From contig NZ_JANUXR010000004.1 in assembly GCF_024834075.1 (NCBI RefSeq), forward strand, positions 1 through 64,000: a stretch of DNA of 64,000 nucleotides, written 5' to 3'. The translations under genes and the position numbers were made by a program. Below are positions 36,463 through 48,129 of the stretch, in pieces. How positions within the stretch are numbered: the stretch's first letter is position 1; the number at the start of each line of letters is the position of its first letter. This stretch comes from Corynebacterium sp. HS2168-gen11 (GTDB lineage Bacteria > Actinomycetota > Actinomycetes > Mycobacteriales > Mycobacteriaceae). The notes under the pieces were generated by a model that worked only from the letters and a program-made list of their open reading frames with translations, ran no database searches and was not told where the DNA came from.

Positions 36463-36738
36463 TTATCCACATTATCCACAGGTTTATTCACAGCCGTGTA
36501 ATTACAAACTTGTAATTTGGAGAGCTTGCTCACAAAAAACGTCGAAAAGCTGGGCAAACAGGCTGTGGATAACTCAAAAAACGATGTGGAGAAGGTGTGG
36601 ATAATTTTCCACAAAATGTGGATAACTCTGGAACTGGAAAGTTATCCACACATGACACAAGTTATTCCGCAGTTATGCACAGCCGCATAAACATCCGAAA
36701 AAATGGCTGCGACCAGTGCAAAAAACCCCTTGTCCACA
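36463..36738. other. oriC, right DnaA-box cluster (dnaA-dnaN interval)
   Basis: Exact TTATCCACA boxes at 36463-36471, 36472-36480, 36564-36572 (minus), 36596-36604 (minus), 36617-36625 (minus) and 36642-36650. Variants are TTATGCACA 36673-36681 and TTGTCCACA 36730-36738. Two boxes are fused head to tail at 36463-36480. The rest of the 36394-37053 interval is AT-rich with no gene. The higher density makes this side the likely main initiation site. Confidence 0.88.
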
Positions 36739-37053
36739 GTTTGCACAACACTTACTGTTACTACCAATGTAATTACTAGAAGAAACATAGAAGAAATAAG
36801 GCGTGTGGACAACTGTGAAACTTTTTTGCGAATGACACAAATATGACGGTTTCGCTTTTCCGCAAACTCCAGTAGGTTAAGTTTTGTCATTCAATCAATG
36901 AACATTGCAAGCCTGACGACTCGGAATTACATGTTTTATGGCTATGAACTTGGGCCATGCCAAGAAATGTTCAATGATGGTAATTTGTTAGTAACGACAC
37001 AGCCACGGATTGGCGAATCTATATTTTTGAGCATTCAAGGAGCATGAACACGC

Positions 37054-38241
37054 ATGGACATCCCTGCCACATCATTTCAAGTAGCAAGAGATGATCTTGC
37101 GAGCGCAGTTTCATGGGTTGCTCGTAATTTGCCATCGAAACCAACCCAACCAGTACTTAGCGCCATCTTGATCACAGCAGATGAAGATGGCCTAGAACTT
37201 GCTGGTTTCGACTACGAAGTTTCCACCAAAGTTCGTATCCCAGCTGAAGTGACCCAACCAGGTCAGATTGCCGTTGCAGGTAAGTTAATTGCTGGAATTA
37301 CAGCGAAGCTGCCTGCAAAACCAGTCAAGTTTTCCTTAGATGGATCCATCGTCCGCGTAGAATGTGGCTCCTCTAAATTGGAGCTGCTCAGTATTCCACT
37401 TGATGATTACCCAAGCCTGCCAGTATTGCCGGAAGTCACCGGTGCAATTCAGCCACGATTATTCAATGATGCGATTACGCAAGTTGCCATTGCTGCAGGT
37501 CGTGACGATACACTGCCAATGCTGACCGGCGTTAGTATGGAAATCGACGGCGAAGATATTACCTTCACCGCAACTGACCGTTTCCGTCTCGCACTGCGAA
37601 CCTTGAAATGGGTGCCGGCATTCCCAGACGCCAAGGCTAAGCTGCTCATTCCAGCAAAGAACTTGCAAGAAAATGCACGAAGCTTGGACATTAACTCCAC
37701 TGAGCCAGTTGAAATTGCAGTTGGTCAAGATTCCGCGATCGGCAAAGAAGGCTTATTCGGTATTCATTTCGATAATCGTCAAACCACAGCTCGCATGCTC
37801 GACGCTGATTTCCCAAATGTGACGCCACTGCTGCCAAAAACTCACACTGCAATTGCAAGTGTAGAAGTTTCTGAACTGCAAAACGCCATTAGTCTTGTTG
37901 CAGCGGTGGCAGAAAACAATGCTCAGATTCGCATGCACTTTAGCGAAGGCCAGGTTATCTTATCTGCGAATGGTTCTAGCGGTGCGAATGCTGAAGAATT
38001 CGTGCAATGTGACTATGCGGGCGACAATGATTTGTTGATCGCTTTTAACTCAACTTACTTGCGCGATGGTTTGAATGTGATTCGTACCCGGCGTGTGGTC
38101 TTTGGTTTCACCGAAGCGTCTCGACCTGCAATTTTGATTCCAGAGCCAGAATCAATGCCGCAGCGCAATGAAGAAGGCGTGTTCCCAACACCTACCACCG
38201 ATTTCACCTACCTGCTCATGCCAGTTCGGTTGCCTGGATAA
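37054..38241 (+). CDS. dnaN: DNA polymerase III beta sliding clamp
   Basis: 395 residues, three clamp domains. Starts MDIPATSFQVARDDLASAVSWVARNLP, with TDRFRLA in domain II and the C-terminal TYLLMPVRLPG that lines the partner-binding pocket. Tethers polymerases to DNA. AAGGAG lies 10 bases before the ATG. recF follows after 33 bases. Confidence 0.97.
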   Translation: MDIPATSFQVARDDLASAVSWVARNLPSKPTQPVLSAILITADEDGLELAGFDYEVSTKVRIPAEVTQPGQIAVAGKLIAGITAKLPAKPVKFSLDGSIVRVECGSSKLELLSIPLDDYPSLPVLPEVTGAIQPRLFNDAITQVAIAAGRDDTLPMLTGVSMEIDGEDITFTATDRFRLALRTLKWVPAFPDAKAKLLIPAKNLQENARSLDINSTEPVEIAVGQDSAIGKEGLFGIHFDNRQTTARMLDADFPNVTPLLPKTHTAIASVEVSELQNAISLVAAVAENNAQIRMHFSEGQVILSANGSSGANAEEFVQCDYAGDNDLLIAFNSTYLRDGLNVIRTRRVVFGFTEASRPAILIPEPESMPQRNEEGVFPTPTTDFTYLLMPVRLPG

Positions 38242-38274
38242 TCTTCGGCAACGACCAGCGATAAGCTGCAAATA

Positions 38275-39441
38275 GTGTTTATTCGGGAATTAGATTTACG
38301 AGATTTTCGCTCTTGGCCAGAGTGCAAAATCTCGTTGTCACCTGGCATTACGCTTTTTATTGGGCGAAATGGCTTCGGCAAGACCAATATTATTGAAGCC
38401 ATTGGCTACGCTGCACATTTAAGTTCTCATCGAAGTTCGACTGATGCGCCGCTGATTCGCCACCAAGCGGCAAATGCCAGGATTTCTGTGGTTGCGGTCA
38501 ACCAAGGACGCGAGCTTGCCGCGCATATTTTGATTAATCCTCACGGTAGCAATAAAGCGCATATCAATCGCACGCAATTAGCCTCCCCGCGAGAGGTGCT
38601 TGGGGTTGTGAAAACCGTGTTATTTTGCCCTGAAGATTTAGTGCTCGTTCGGGGTGAACCTGCAGATCGTAGGCGGTATTTAGATTCCATCATCGCTTCT
38701 AGACGTCCGCGACTTGCCGCCATTAAGGCCGATTACGAGAAAGTGTTGCGTCAGCGCACCAGTTTGTTAAAACAAGTTTCGTATAGTTTCCGCCGCGGCT
38801 TTGGCGATGAAACCGGTGTGTTGGAATCTTTAGATGCGTGGGATAGTCAGCTGGCAGCCCTTGGCGCAGAGGTGATTCGAGCCAGGTTAGACCTGGTAGC
38901 AGAATTACAGCCGTTGGTTCATGATGCCTATGCCACAATTGCCCCGGAATCGCGCCCAGCCAAACTGGAATATCGCTCCACCGTGCCAATTGTCGATCAC
39001 GATCTTGCCGTGCTTGAAGCAAGTATGTTAGTTGAGCTTGGGAAACATCGCAGCAAAGAGATTGAGCGCGGCATGTCGCTGGTTGGCCCGCACCGTGATG
39101 ACCTGGACATTTTGCTTGGCAACACCTTAACCAAAGGCTTTGCTAGCCACGGCGAAACTTGGTCGATGGTACTTGCCTTGCGGATCGCTGAATTTCAACT
39201 TTTGCGTCAAGATGGCACCGACCCAATTTTGATTCTTGACGACGTTTTCGCCGAACTCGATGCTTTACGACGCGAACGCTTAGTCACAATTACACAAGGT
39301 GTGGAACAAGTGTTGATTACTGCGGCGGTCGATGGTGATTTACCACCACAACTTGATGCTGCTATTGCACATAGGTTCAGAGTGACAGTTTCTGATACGG
39401 ATGAAGGCCGAATTTCATTAATTGCAAAGGAACAGTTGTGA
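38275..39441 (+). CDS. recF: DNA repair/replication protein RecF
   Basis: 388 residues. Walker [20 protein letters not shown], the RecF-specific GPHRDDL signature, and Walker [20 protein letters not shown]-like ATPase that loads RecA on gapped DNA. GTG start with a poor ribosome binding site, so translation may be coupled to dnaN. The stop overlaps dciA by 4 bases (GTGA). Confidence 0.95.
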   Translation: MFIRELDLRDFRSWPECKISLSPGITLFIGRNGFGKTNIIEAIGYAAHLSSHRSSTDAPLIRHQAANARISVVAVNQGRELAAHILINPHGSNKAHINRTQLASPREVLGVVKTVLFCPEDLVLVRGEPADRRRYLDSIIASRRPRLAAIKADYEKVLRQRTSLLKQVSYSFRRGFGDETGVLESLDAWDSQLAALGAEVIRARLDLVAELQPLVHDAYATIAPESRPAKLEYRSTVPIVDHDLAVLEASMLVELGKHRSKEIERGMSLVGPHRDDLDILLGNTLTKGFASHGETWSMVLALRIAEFQLLRQDGTDPILILDDVFAELDALRRERLVTITQGVEQVLITAAVDGDLPPQLDAAIAHRFRVTVSDTDEGRISLIAKEQL

Positions 39442-39971
39442 CGGATACACCGGTGGATCCGATTCATGCCGCTTTTGAGCGCATGCGTGCAGAGGCTGCT
39501 AAACGCGGTGATGTTCCTGATCTTCGTTATCAAGCAGCGAAGGTGGTGAAGCCGAAGCCAAAAACGAAGAAATGGATCAATAGTGCCGCCGATGGGCGTA
39601 GAGTCTCGCGGATGGCGTTTGATGTCGAAGGTTTTGGCTCGATTTTGGCCGAGGAAATCAAACAGCGTGGCTGGAAAAAAGGCATTGCTGGTGGGTGGAT
39701 TCATAATAACTGGGAAGGCCTGGTTGGGCCACAAATTGCAGCACATACCTCAGTTGAGATGCTGAAAGACAAAAAACTGTTTATCACCTGTGATTCAACA
39801 GCGTGGGCCACGAATTTACGGATGATGCAACGGACAATTTTGCAAGCGATTGCTGAAAAAGTGGGTCCTGATGTGGTTGCTGAGTTGAAGATTTTTGGGC
39901 CGAAAGCGCCTTCTTGGCGGCATGGTCCATTGCATGTCAAAGGTCGCGGACCGCGTGACACCTACGGATAA
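39438..39971 (+). CDS. dciA: DciA-family (DUF721) replicative helicase loader/operator
   Basis: 177 residues. N-terminal hydrophilic segment and a KH-like DUF721 domain (about 60-155: [47 protein letters not shown]). DciA helps DnaB loading in bacteria without DnaC. GTG start on the recF stop codon; position between recF and gyrB is standard for actinobacteria. Confidence 0.9.
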   Translation: MTDTPVDPIHAAFERMRAEAAKRGDVPDLRYQAAKVVKPKPKTKKWINSAADGRRVSRMAFDVEGFGSILAEEIKQRGWKKGIAGGWIHNNWEGLVGPQIAAHTSVEMLKDKKLFITCDSTAWATNLRMMQRTILQAIAEKVGPDVVAELKIFGPKAPSWRHGPLHVKGRGPRDTYG

Positions 39972-40059
39972 AACACCAAAATTTTTGTGATTTATCCTTA
40001 AAAGGGCCTAATTTGCTCATAGACGCGTTGGAATAGCTACCTAGTAGGGGCATAGGCAG

Positions 40060-40067
40060 TGTAGAAT
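40060..40067 (+). promoter_or_regulatory. Candidate extended -10 element of gyrB
   Basis: TGTAGAAT 43 bases before the gyrB start, in a 138-base intergenic gap after dciA. No clear -35 element. Confidence 0.35.
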
Positions 40068-40085
40068 GGAAGCATTAAACTCTAA

Positions 40086-42149
<2,064 letters not shown>

Positions 42150-42163
42150 ATTGCATGCAATAA

Positions 42164-42207
42164 AAATAAAAACTGGGACTCACAAGGGTGGGTCCCAGTT
42201 TTTATTT
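42164..42207. terminator. Bidirectional terminator between gyrB and the Mrr-like gene
   Basis: Perfect 16-bp inverted repeat AAATAAAAACTGGGAC / GTCCCAGTTTTTATTT with a 12-base loop, T-rich on both strands, between two convergent genes. Confidence 0.92.
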
Positions 42208-42218
42208 CAGCAACTGCT

Positions 42219-43163
42219 TTAAGCGAGTTCTTCTTCCTCGAAGAAATCATCGTCAATTGTATACAGCGTGAACTCGTGAGCCTTATGCACAGCAACCCCA
42301 TACGCCAGCATTAAGGACGTAAGTTTAATGCCATCAATCAGCACAATCTTGCCATGACGATAATTTGCGGCAGTTTGTTCAGCCCTCGGCAAGAAGGTGG
42401 AAGTAGTAATAAACACGCCCAGGTTGGCACCGCGAGAATCTAAGGAACCAATGAAATTACGAATCTCCGGCTCACCGACTTTATTGGTATCAGCATAGCG
42501 CTTGGCCTGGATATAAACATTGGTCAGGCCGAGTGCATCTTGGCGAATAATTCCATCAATCCCACCATCGCGGGTACGTCCCACGTGCTTCTTTTCGCCA
42601 TGCGCACCACCATAACCCATTGCCCACAAGAGATCGATAACTGCACGTTCAAAGAATTTTGGTGAGGCTTGTTGGAGTCGTTTGCGCAGATTGGTCTCAG
42701 TTTGCGCATTAAACGCACTTTCACCATTTGCTAATGCTTCAAGCGGATCACTGGATTCTTCAATAGATGTATTCGCATCAACATCATTGCTTTTTTGCAA
42801 GCGGCGCTTTTTAACTTCAGCCTGGTGCTCTTGCCACATCGGCCATTCAAGAAGATCTTTTTCGGAATAGGTCTTCAAGGAACGCTGATCAACCGTCAAA
42901 CCATCGGCAGTAATTCGGTAGTGACCACGTTGTGGTCGTTCAATGAGTCCAGCATGCTTTAAGCTCGAACACACCCAGTTAATGCGATAAGTATAGCGGT
43001 ACATTCCCGAAGGAATCTTTTCGTCGCGAACTTCTTGTGGGAGGTTGAGATAATCGGCAGCCATCTCGCAAATATCATTAAACGAATGCACCCCACCTTG
43101 ATTCAACACTCGTAATACAACTGGCCGGAACTCATCAGTTGTTGGAGTTTGAATATCCGTCAT
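42219..43163 (-). CDS. mrr: Mrr-type restriction endonuclease
   Basis: 314 residues. N-terminal winged-helix Mrr_N domain (about 1-105), a charged linker, and a PD-(D/E)XK nuclease domain (about 165-285) with TRDGGIDGIIRQDALGLTNVYIQAKRY, which holds the catalytic D and Q-x-K. Mrr enzymes cut modified (methylated) DNA and respond to high pressure. No methyltransferase lies beside it, consistent with a type IV enzyme. It splits the usual gyrB-gyrA neighbourhood and is a likely acquired defence gene. Confidence 0.88.
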   Translation of the reverse strand: MTDIQTPTTDEFRPVVLRVLNQGGVHSFNDICEMAADYLNLPQEVRDEKIPSGMYRYTYRINWVCSSLKHAGLIERPQRGHYRITADGLTVDQRSLKTYSEKDLLEWPMWQEHQAEVKKRRLQKSNDVDANTSIEESSDPLEALANGESAFNAQTETNLRKRLQQASPKFFERAVIDLLWAMGYGGAHGEKKHVGRTRDGGIDGIIRQDALGLTNVYIQAKRYADTNKVGEPEIRNFIGSLDSRGANLGVFITTSTFLPRAEQTAANYRHGKIVLIDGIKLTSLMLAYGVAVHKAHEFTLYTIDDDFFEEEELA

Positions 43164-43301
43164 CGCAACCTCACACCTTCATTTTTGTTAATAATCGGCT
43201 TTTTTGTGATTCTATCCAACGCGTGAAATGCGCACCAATAGCTTGTCCAGGGCACCCGCTCGTTGAACTGATTGCGAACACGCAGGTGAGCGTCGCAAAG
43301 C

Positions 43302-43754
43302 TTAAGGTTGAGGGAGGGCCTTGATATGAGCTTCGAGAATATCGCCAAGCAGCGGCAGGTGTGGCTTGAGAACCCCTGCAATTTTGCCTTTGATGGCGGT
43401 ATATGTGTTCGTCACAGCGCTACGATTGAGCTTTTCGACGCCACGGTTGAACACCTTTAACAGCTGGTCAATCACATTATCGGAATGGGTGTTGAGGTAC
43501 GTGCCGAAATCGGGAGCATCGGATTGTGAAAAATCGTCCCAATGTGGCTGGAGGGTTTCCAAAATATCTGGAAGCAGCCGATTCGTTGCCAGCTGCAAAA
43601 TATTTGGCTTGGCTTTTTCGGCGGTTTTCAGCGCACCTTTGATAATCGTGCCGGAAAATCCCTGGGAATCCTGGATTGCTTCGCGAATTGCACGTGCAAG
43701 TTCAGTTGCGAGTGTTTCGCGAGAATGTGTAAGCAGGAGGGAAAGTTGGGTCAT
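43302..43754 (-). CDS. Small protein of unknown function (DUF6918-like, tentative)
   Basis: 150 residues, helical and soluble, no signal peptide. Begins MTQLSLLLTHSRETLATELARAI, later TATNTYTAIKGKIAGVLKPHLP-like segment. I believe it belongs to a corynebacterial family annotated DUF6918 but cannot verify this. ATG 43754 follows AAGGAGCCCT closely. It is preceded by a nested palindrome that could control it. Confidence 0.55.
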   Translation of the reverse strand: MTQLSLLLTHSRETLATELARAIREAIQDSQGFSGTIIKGALKTAEKAKPNILQLATNRLLPDILETLQPHWDDFSQSDAPDFGTYLNTHSDNVIDQLLKVFNRGVEKLNRSAVTNTYTAIKGKIAGVLKPHLPLLGDILEAHIKALPQP

Positions 43755-43791
43755 GAGGGCTCCTTGATAGCTGGTGCTTCCAGCATAAAGC

Positions 43792-43863
43792 AAAACGATC
43801 GTCTTGTATGCCTATACTCAAATTTCAAGCAGCTTAAGTATAGGTAACAAACACGATCGTTTT
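43792..43863. repeat. Nested inverted repeats (possible cruciform/terminator/operator)
   Basis: Outer arms AAAACGATCGT (43792-43802) / ACGATCGTTTT (43853-43863) enclose inner arms CCTATACT (43811-43818) / AGTATAGG (43837-43844). It lies 38 bases upstream of the DUF6918-like start and downstream of the toxin-like gene, so it could end that operon and/or control the next gene. Confidence 0.7.
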
Positions 43864-43955
43864 TTAAGAAATGGTGTCATTCTTCCGCCACAGTTTTCAC
43901 TGCAATCACACCAGTCACAAATGTTACAGGATTGGTGGATTCTTTCGCAAAGAAA

Positions 43956-44237
43956 TTAGGAAAAATCTGTCACCGATTGGGTGTAGTCCTGCAAGATAGT
44001 GCAGGCAGCGTGTGCGAAGGCTTCGTTCTCACCGCTGAGTGGCTGTAATGTCACGATGGCCCGGTGTAATGCTTGTAATTGCTGCTGGGTGGAAGCATGG
44101 ACGCTAATGCCGTGAAACTTCGCGTCGGTGACTGCCGCACAGGCAAATAAGTGGGCATAATTGGCAATATCTTGATTGGCATGCCGACAAAAGACTTCAG
44201 CGATTGCCAATAATTGTTCACCGGTGAATGCAATCAT
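43956..44237 (-). CDS. Doc/Fic-like toxin component, active-site motif degenerate
   Basis: 93 residues: FTGEQLLAIAEVFCRHANQDIANYAHLFACAA start, resembling the N-terminus of short Doc-type proteins, and QPLSGENEAFAHAA where Fic/Doc enzymes have HPFxDGNKRxA. The His, Asp and Lys of the Fic motif are replaced (Gln, Gly, Glu). It overlaps the upstream RHH gene by 4 bases, the usual toxin-antitoxin layout. Toxicity is inferred from layout and a weak resemblance; it could be an inactive or divergent family. Confidence 0.5.
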   Translation of the reverse strand: MIAFTGEQLLAIAEVFCRHANQDIANYAHLFACAAVTDAKFHGISVHASTQQQLQALHRAIVTLQPLSGENEAFAHAACTILQDYTQSVTDFS

Positions 44238-44449
44238 AGTTGTTGAATCCTGCGGATTTTGGCTGCTAATGCGCGCTGACCAGGAATTATTTCTTCTGCT
44301 AATTGCGTGATGTGGGCATCTGTGAGCGTGCGATTCGCGGTGGTAACAATTGCTCGAATTGCAGCTTCTTGTTTACTTGAGCCATATGCCTTGGCAAGCA
44401 AGGTTAAGGCGCGGTCTTGTTCAGCGGTTAAACGCAATGTCATAGCCAT
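44234..44449 (-). CDS. Ribbon-helix-helix (CopG/Arc-like) antitoxin/repressor
   Basis: 71 residues. MAMTLRLTAEQDRALTLLAKAYGSSKQEAAIRAIV is a ribbon-helix-helix DNA-binding head: a beta strand, then two helices with S-K-Q-E-A-A. The C-terminal half would bind the toxin. A perfect palindrome sits 5 bases upstream of the ATG, consistent with autorepression. Last 4 bases overlap the toxin-like gene. Confidence 0.75.
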   Translation of the reverse strand: MAMTLRLTAEQDRALTLLAKAYGSSKQEAAIRAIVTTANRTLTDAHITQLAEEIIPGQRALAAKIRRIQQL

Positions 44450-44453
44450 ACTG

Positions 44454-44478
44454 AAATGGTATCAGATTGATACCATTT
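44454..44478. promoter_or_regulatory. Operator palindrome of the RHH/toxin operon
   Basis: AAATGGTATC-AGATT-GATACCATTT, a perfect 10-bp inverted repeat starting 5 bases upstream of the antitoxin ATG. RHH proteins typically bind such repeats. It lies 78 bases before the divergent gyrA start. Confidence 0.75.
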
Positions 44479-44555
44479 TTACGGTGGGCGATAACTCTAG
44501 GGCGTCGAGAAGCTAAGATGGGAGGGGTTAGTATGCAAACACGAAAGGCATTCCT

Positions 44556-47099
44556 TTGAGCGACGATCTCTTCTCAGGTGAAACCTACGACCGCGTGCGC
44601 CCCATTGATCTCAATGAGGAAATGCAAACTTCCTACATCGACTACGCTATGTCGGTTATTGTGGGACGCGCGCTGCCTGAGGTTCGCGACGGCCTGAAGC
44701 CTGTGCACCGCCGTATTCTCTACGCGATGTACGACAACGGCTACCGCCCAGAGCGCAGTTATGTGAAATCTGCACGTCCGGTGGCAGATACCATGGGTAA
44801 TTTCCACCCACACGGCGACACCGCAATTTACGACACCTTAGTACGTATGGCGCAGGACTGGAATATGCGCTATCCGCTTGTCGACGGCCAGGGTAACTTC
44901 GGTTCCCGCGGCAATGACGGCCCTGCAGCTATGCGTTATACGGAGTGTCGTTTGACGCCGCTTGCGATGGAAATGGTGCGCGATATTCGCGAAAATACCG
45001 TGGATTTCTCCCCGAACTACGACGGTAAAACTCAAGAACCAGATATTTTGCCATCGCGTGTGCCAAACCTGCTGATGAACGGTTCTTCGGGTATCGCTGT
45101 GGGTATGGCAACCAATATTCCACCGCATAACCTCACAGAGCTGGCGAATGCTATTTATTGGCTGCTGGAAAATCCAGAAGCCGATGAAGCCGCAGCGCTG
45201 GAAGCATGCATGGAATATGTGAAAGGTCCAGACTTCCCAACTGCAGGTCTGATTGTTGGTACTCAAGGTATTAAGGATGCGTATACCACTGGTCGTGGTT
45301 CGATCCGTATGCGCGGTGTGACTTCTATTGAAGAAGAAGGCAACCGCCAAACCATCGTGATCACTGAGTTGCCATACCAGGTGAACCCAGATAACTTGAT
45401 TACCAATATTGTTGATCAAGTACGCGACGGTAAACTCGCTGGCATTTCCGATATTGAAGATGAATCTTCTGACCGCGTTGGTATGCGCATTGTGATTAAA
45501 CTCAAGCGCGATGCAGTCCCACGCGTGGTGCTGAATAACCTGTACAAGCACTCCCAGCTGCAAACCAACTTCGGTGCAAATATGCTCTCCATCGTTGATG
45601 GCGTGCCACGCACCTTGCGTCTGGATCAGATGCTACGCAATTATGTGGCACACCAGATCGAAGTGATTGTGCGCCGCACCCAGTACCGCCTGGATGAAGC
45701 TGAAAAGCGTGCTCATATTTTGCGCGGCTTGGTCAAAGCCCTGGATATGTTGGATGAGGTTATTGCCTTAATCCGCCGTTCCCAAACGGTTGATATTGCA
45801 CGCAGCGGCCTGATTGAATTGCTGACCATTGATGAAATTCAAGCAGATGCAATTTTGGCCATGCAGTTGCGTCGTTTGGCAGCACTGGAACGTCAAAAGA
45901 TTATTGACGAATTGGCAGTGATCGAACTTGAGATTGCTGATCTGAAGGATATTTTGAGCTCCCCAGAACGCCAGCGTTCAATTGTGCGCGATGAATTAAA
46001 AGAGATCGTGGACAAGTATGGCGATGAGCGTCGTTCCCAGATTATTGCTGCAACTGGCGATGTAACCGAAGAAGATTTGATTGCACGCGAAAATGTGGTT
46101 GTGACCATTACTTCTACCGGTTATGCCAAGCGCACCAAGGTGGATGCTTATAAGTCACAGCGTCGTGGTGGCAAGGGTGTTCGTGGTGCCGAGTTGAAGC
46201 AAGAAGACGTGGTTCGTCACTTCTTCGTCTGCTCGACGCACGACTGGATTTTGTTCTTCACTAACTTTGGTCGAGTGTATCGCCTCAAGGCATATGAACT
46301 GCCAGAAACTTCGCGCACCGCACGTGGACAGCACGTGGCGAACTTGCTGGAGTTCCAGCCAGAAGAGCGTATTACCCAAGTTATTCAGATCCAAAGCTAC
46401 GAAGATGCACCATACTTGGTCTTGGCAACCCAGCAAGGTCGAGTAAAGAAGTCGAAGCTAAGCGATTACGAATCCAACCGTTCTGGTGGTTTGATTGCAA
46501 TCAATCTAAATGAAGGTGATTCCTTGATTGGTGCTGCACTGTGCTCGAACGAAGATGATTTGCTGCTGATTTCGGAAGAGGGTCAGGCGATTCGCTTCAA
46601 CGCAAACGATGAGCAGTTGCGCCCAATGGGTCGTTCGACCGCTGGTGTGAAGGGTATGCGCTTCCGCGGCGACGATAAGTTGTTGTCGATGACAGTTGTG
46701 CAGGAAGGTGGCTACTTGTTGGTTGCAACCACAGGTGGTTATGGCAAGCGCACTGACTTGGAAGAATACTCCACGCAAGGCCGTGGCGGCTTAGGTGTTG
46801 TGACCTTCAAGTACACGCCAAAGCGTGGCAAGCTTGTTGGTGCCCTGGTGGTGGATAATGACGATGAGATCTTCGCAATTACCTCTGCTGGTGGTGTGAT
46901 TCGTACCGAAGTGAAGCAGATTCGCCCAAGTTCGCGTGCAACGATGGGTGTTCGCTTGGTGAACCTGCCAGATGGCGTTGAATTGCTCGCAATTGATCGC
47001 AATGTGGAAGGTGAAGGCGAGGAAGAAGCCACTGCCGTTGCTACCGGCACCAAAGAGCTGCATCAGCAAACGCTTGAGACAGCACCGAAGGAGAGCTAA
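44556..47099 (+). CDS. gyrA: DNA gyrase subunit A
   Basis: 847 residues. Breakage-reunion domain with catalytic Tyr128 (AAMRYTE), tower and coiled coil ([14 protein letters not shown]), and C-terminal six-blade domain with the GyrA box (QRRGGKG). Start is TTG 44556 with AAAGG 9 bases upstream and the family N-terminus [38 protein letters not shown] sequence directly after it. The quinolone pocket reads HGDTAIYD, with Thr89 at the E. coli Ser83 position and Asp93 at Asp87. Stop overlaps the next start (TAATG). Confidence 0.97.
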   Translation: MSDDLFSGETYDRVRPIDLNEEMQTSYIDYAMSVIVGRALPEVRDGLKPVHRRILYAMYDNGYRPERSYVKSARPVADTMGNFHPHGDTAIYDTLVRMAQDWNMRYPLVDGQGNFGSRGNDGPAAMRYTECRLTPLAMEMVRDIRENTVDFSPNYDGKTQEPDILPSRVPNLLMNGSSGIAVGMATNIPPHNLTELANAIYWLLENPEADEAAALEACMEYVKGPDFPTAGLIVGTQGIKDAYTTGRGSIRMRGVTSIEEEGNRQTIVITELPYQVNPDNLITNIVDQVRDGKLAGISDIEDESSDRVGMRIVIKLKRDAVPRVVLNNLYKHSQLQTNFGANMLSIVDGVPRTLRLDQMLRNYVAHQIEVIVRRTQYRLDEAEKRAHILRGLVKALDMLDEVIALIRRSQTVDIARSGLIELLTIDEIQADAILAMQLRRLAALERQKIIDELAVIELEIADLKDILSSPERQRSIVRDELKEIVDKYGDERRSQIIAATGDVTEEDLIARENVVVTITSTGYAKRTKVDAYKSQRRGGKGVRGAELKQEDVVRHFFVCSTHDWILFFTNFGRVYRLKAYELPETSRTARGQHVANLLEFQPEERITQVIQIQSYEDAPYLVLATQQGRVKKSKLSDYESNRSGGLIAINLNEGDSLIGAALCSNEDDLLLISEEGQAIRFNANDEQLRPMGRSTAGVKGMRFRGDDKLLSMTVVQEGGYLLVATTGGYGKRTDLEEYSTQGRGGLGVVTFKYTPKRGKLVGALVVDNDDEIFAITSAGGVIRTEVKQIRPSSRATMGVRLVNLPDGVELLAIDRNVEGEGEEEATAVATGTKELHQQTLETAPKES

Positions 47100-47440
47100 T
47101 GGCAACGCGAACCTATACCATTGAGCGGATTTCACCACTATCGGTATTCCGCACCGCGTTTACGCTATCGCTGGTTGGTCTGGCCTCCTGGATTCTGTGC
47201 GTTGTGATCTTGTACTACGGATTGGATTCAGTAGGTGTTTGGGAAAAGCTGAATAATGTGATTGGTGGCATCGGATCTGACCAAAAAATTGGATTCGGAT
47301 TTGTCATTTCATTCGCAGCCTTGATCGGTGCCATTATTACGCTGATTATCTCGATTCTGGCGCCGCTGACAGCAGTGGTTTATAACGCAAGTTTCGAGCT
47401 TTTTGGCGGCATTAAGGTGAAGCTACGAAAAGATCTCTAG
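47099..47440 (+). CDS. DUF3566 membrane protein
   Basis: 113 residues, two long transmembrane helices (about 22-45 and 64-95). RISPLSVFRTAFTLSLVGLASWIL and APLTAVVYNASFELFGGIKV fit DUF3566, found directly after gyrA in actinobacteria (Rv0007 region). Function unknown; it is translationally coupled to gyrA by a 1-base overlap. Confidence 0.88.
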   Translation: MATRTYTIERISPLSVFRTAFTLSLVGLASWILCVVILYYGLDSVGVWEKLNNVIGGIGSDQKIGFGFVISFAALIGAIITLIISILAPLTAVVYNASFELFGGIKVKLRKDL

Positions 47441-47460
47441 TGGTTTGAAGCGAAGCGTGA

Positions 47461-47507
47461 AAAGGTGCATTGCCAGCATGATTGTTGCCGGTGATGCACC
47501 TTTTTTG
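47461..47507 (+). terminator. Terminator of the gyrA-DUF3566 unit
   Basis: AAAGGTGCAT / ATGCACCTTT stem followed by TTTTGCTT, 20 bases after the stop codon. Confidence 0.85.
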
Positions 47508-47589
47508 CTTTCGATTTGGTGAATCATGGGATCATGCTGTTATAATTACAGGTGCAAACAGGGCTTATTTCATGTAAGTAATCTGTTGC

Positions 47590-47662
47590 GGGGCATTAGC
47601 TCAATTGGTAGAGCATCTGCTTTGCAAGCAGAAGGTCAGGAGTTCGATTCTCCTATGCTCCA
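47590..47662 (+). tRNA. tRNA-Ala (anticodon TGC)
   Basis: 73 bases. GGGGCAT / ATGCTCC acceptor arm, D arm AGCTC...GAGC, anticodon stem TCTGC-TTTGCAA-GCAGA, T arm AGGAGTTCGATTCTCCT. CCA is not encoded. Followed by a terminator. Same gene as those at 49880 and 54734, but without the tRNA-Ile in front. Confidence 0.97.
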
Positions 47663-47672
47663 CAGAATGTGG

Positions 47673-47703
47673 AAACTCCCAGCCAGGCGGCTGGGAGTTT
47701 TTC
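47673..47703 (+). terminator. tRNA-Ala terminator
   Basis: 12-bp stem AAACTCCCAGCC / GGCTGGGAGTTT, 4-base loop, then TT. Confidence 0.9.
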
Positions 47704-47753
47704 TATGCGTGGGTGCAGGTGTGGGGTGCGGCGCTGGTGTGGTGGTACAGCGG

Positions 47754-48058
47754 GAGTTAAGGGACAAAAAGTGTGTAAGGCTCGGCGTGTCGTGGGCTGA
47801 GTTTGATGGCGTTGTCGGCGGCATTGTTTTCTGAGTTTCCACATTTTAAGAGGGACAATCGTTATTGCTCGAGGGTTTTACGGACTTAACATCAAGCATG
47901 CGTGTAGTGACTTTAAAGTTAGCAACTGTGTTTCAGTTGTAGTTGATGTAGTGCTAGTGCTGCCGTTATATCTGGTCGCGGATCAAATATAACGGCGATT
48001 TAGCTACTTTGAACTGGGTTTATGTTCAGAAACGGACACACTTTTTGTCCCTTAACCC
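47754..48058. mobile_element. MITE-like element, 305 bp, IS-type terminal repeats
   Basis: Left end 47754-47776 and right end 48036-48058 are inverted copies of a 23-bp repeat with core TTAAGGGACAAAAAGTGTGT (one mismatch at the outer left). The same ends bound the truncated IS at 50131-50772, and the first 35 or so inner bases also match it (TAAGGCTCGGCGTGTCGTG). No transposase frame lies inside. An internal perfect repeat GCCGTTATAT / ATATAACGGC sits at 47962-47996. It lies between a tRNA-Ala terminator and a lipoprotein gene. Confidence 0.8.
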
Positions 48059-48129
48059 GCAGAAGCCATGGCAGCCCCAGGTGACATGAACAGTACAAAT
48101 GTCACCATTAATCATGGTAACGAAACGTT

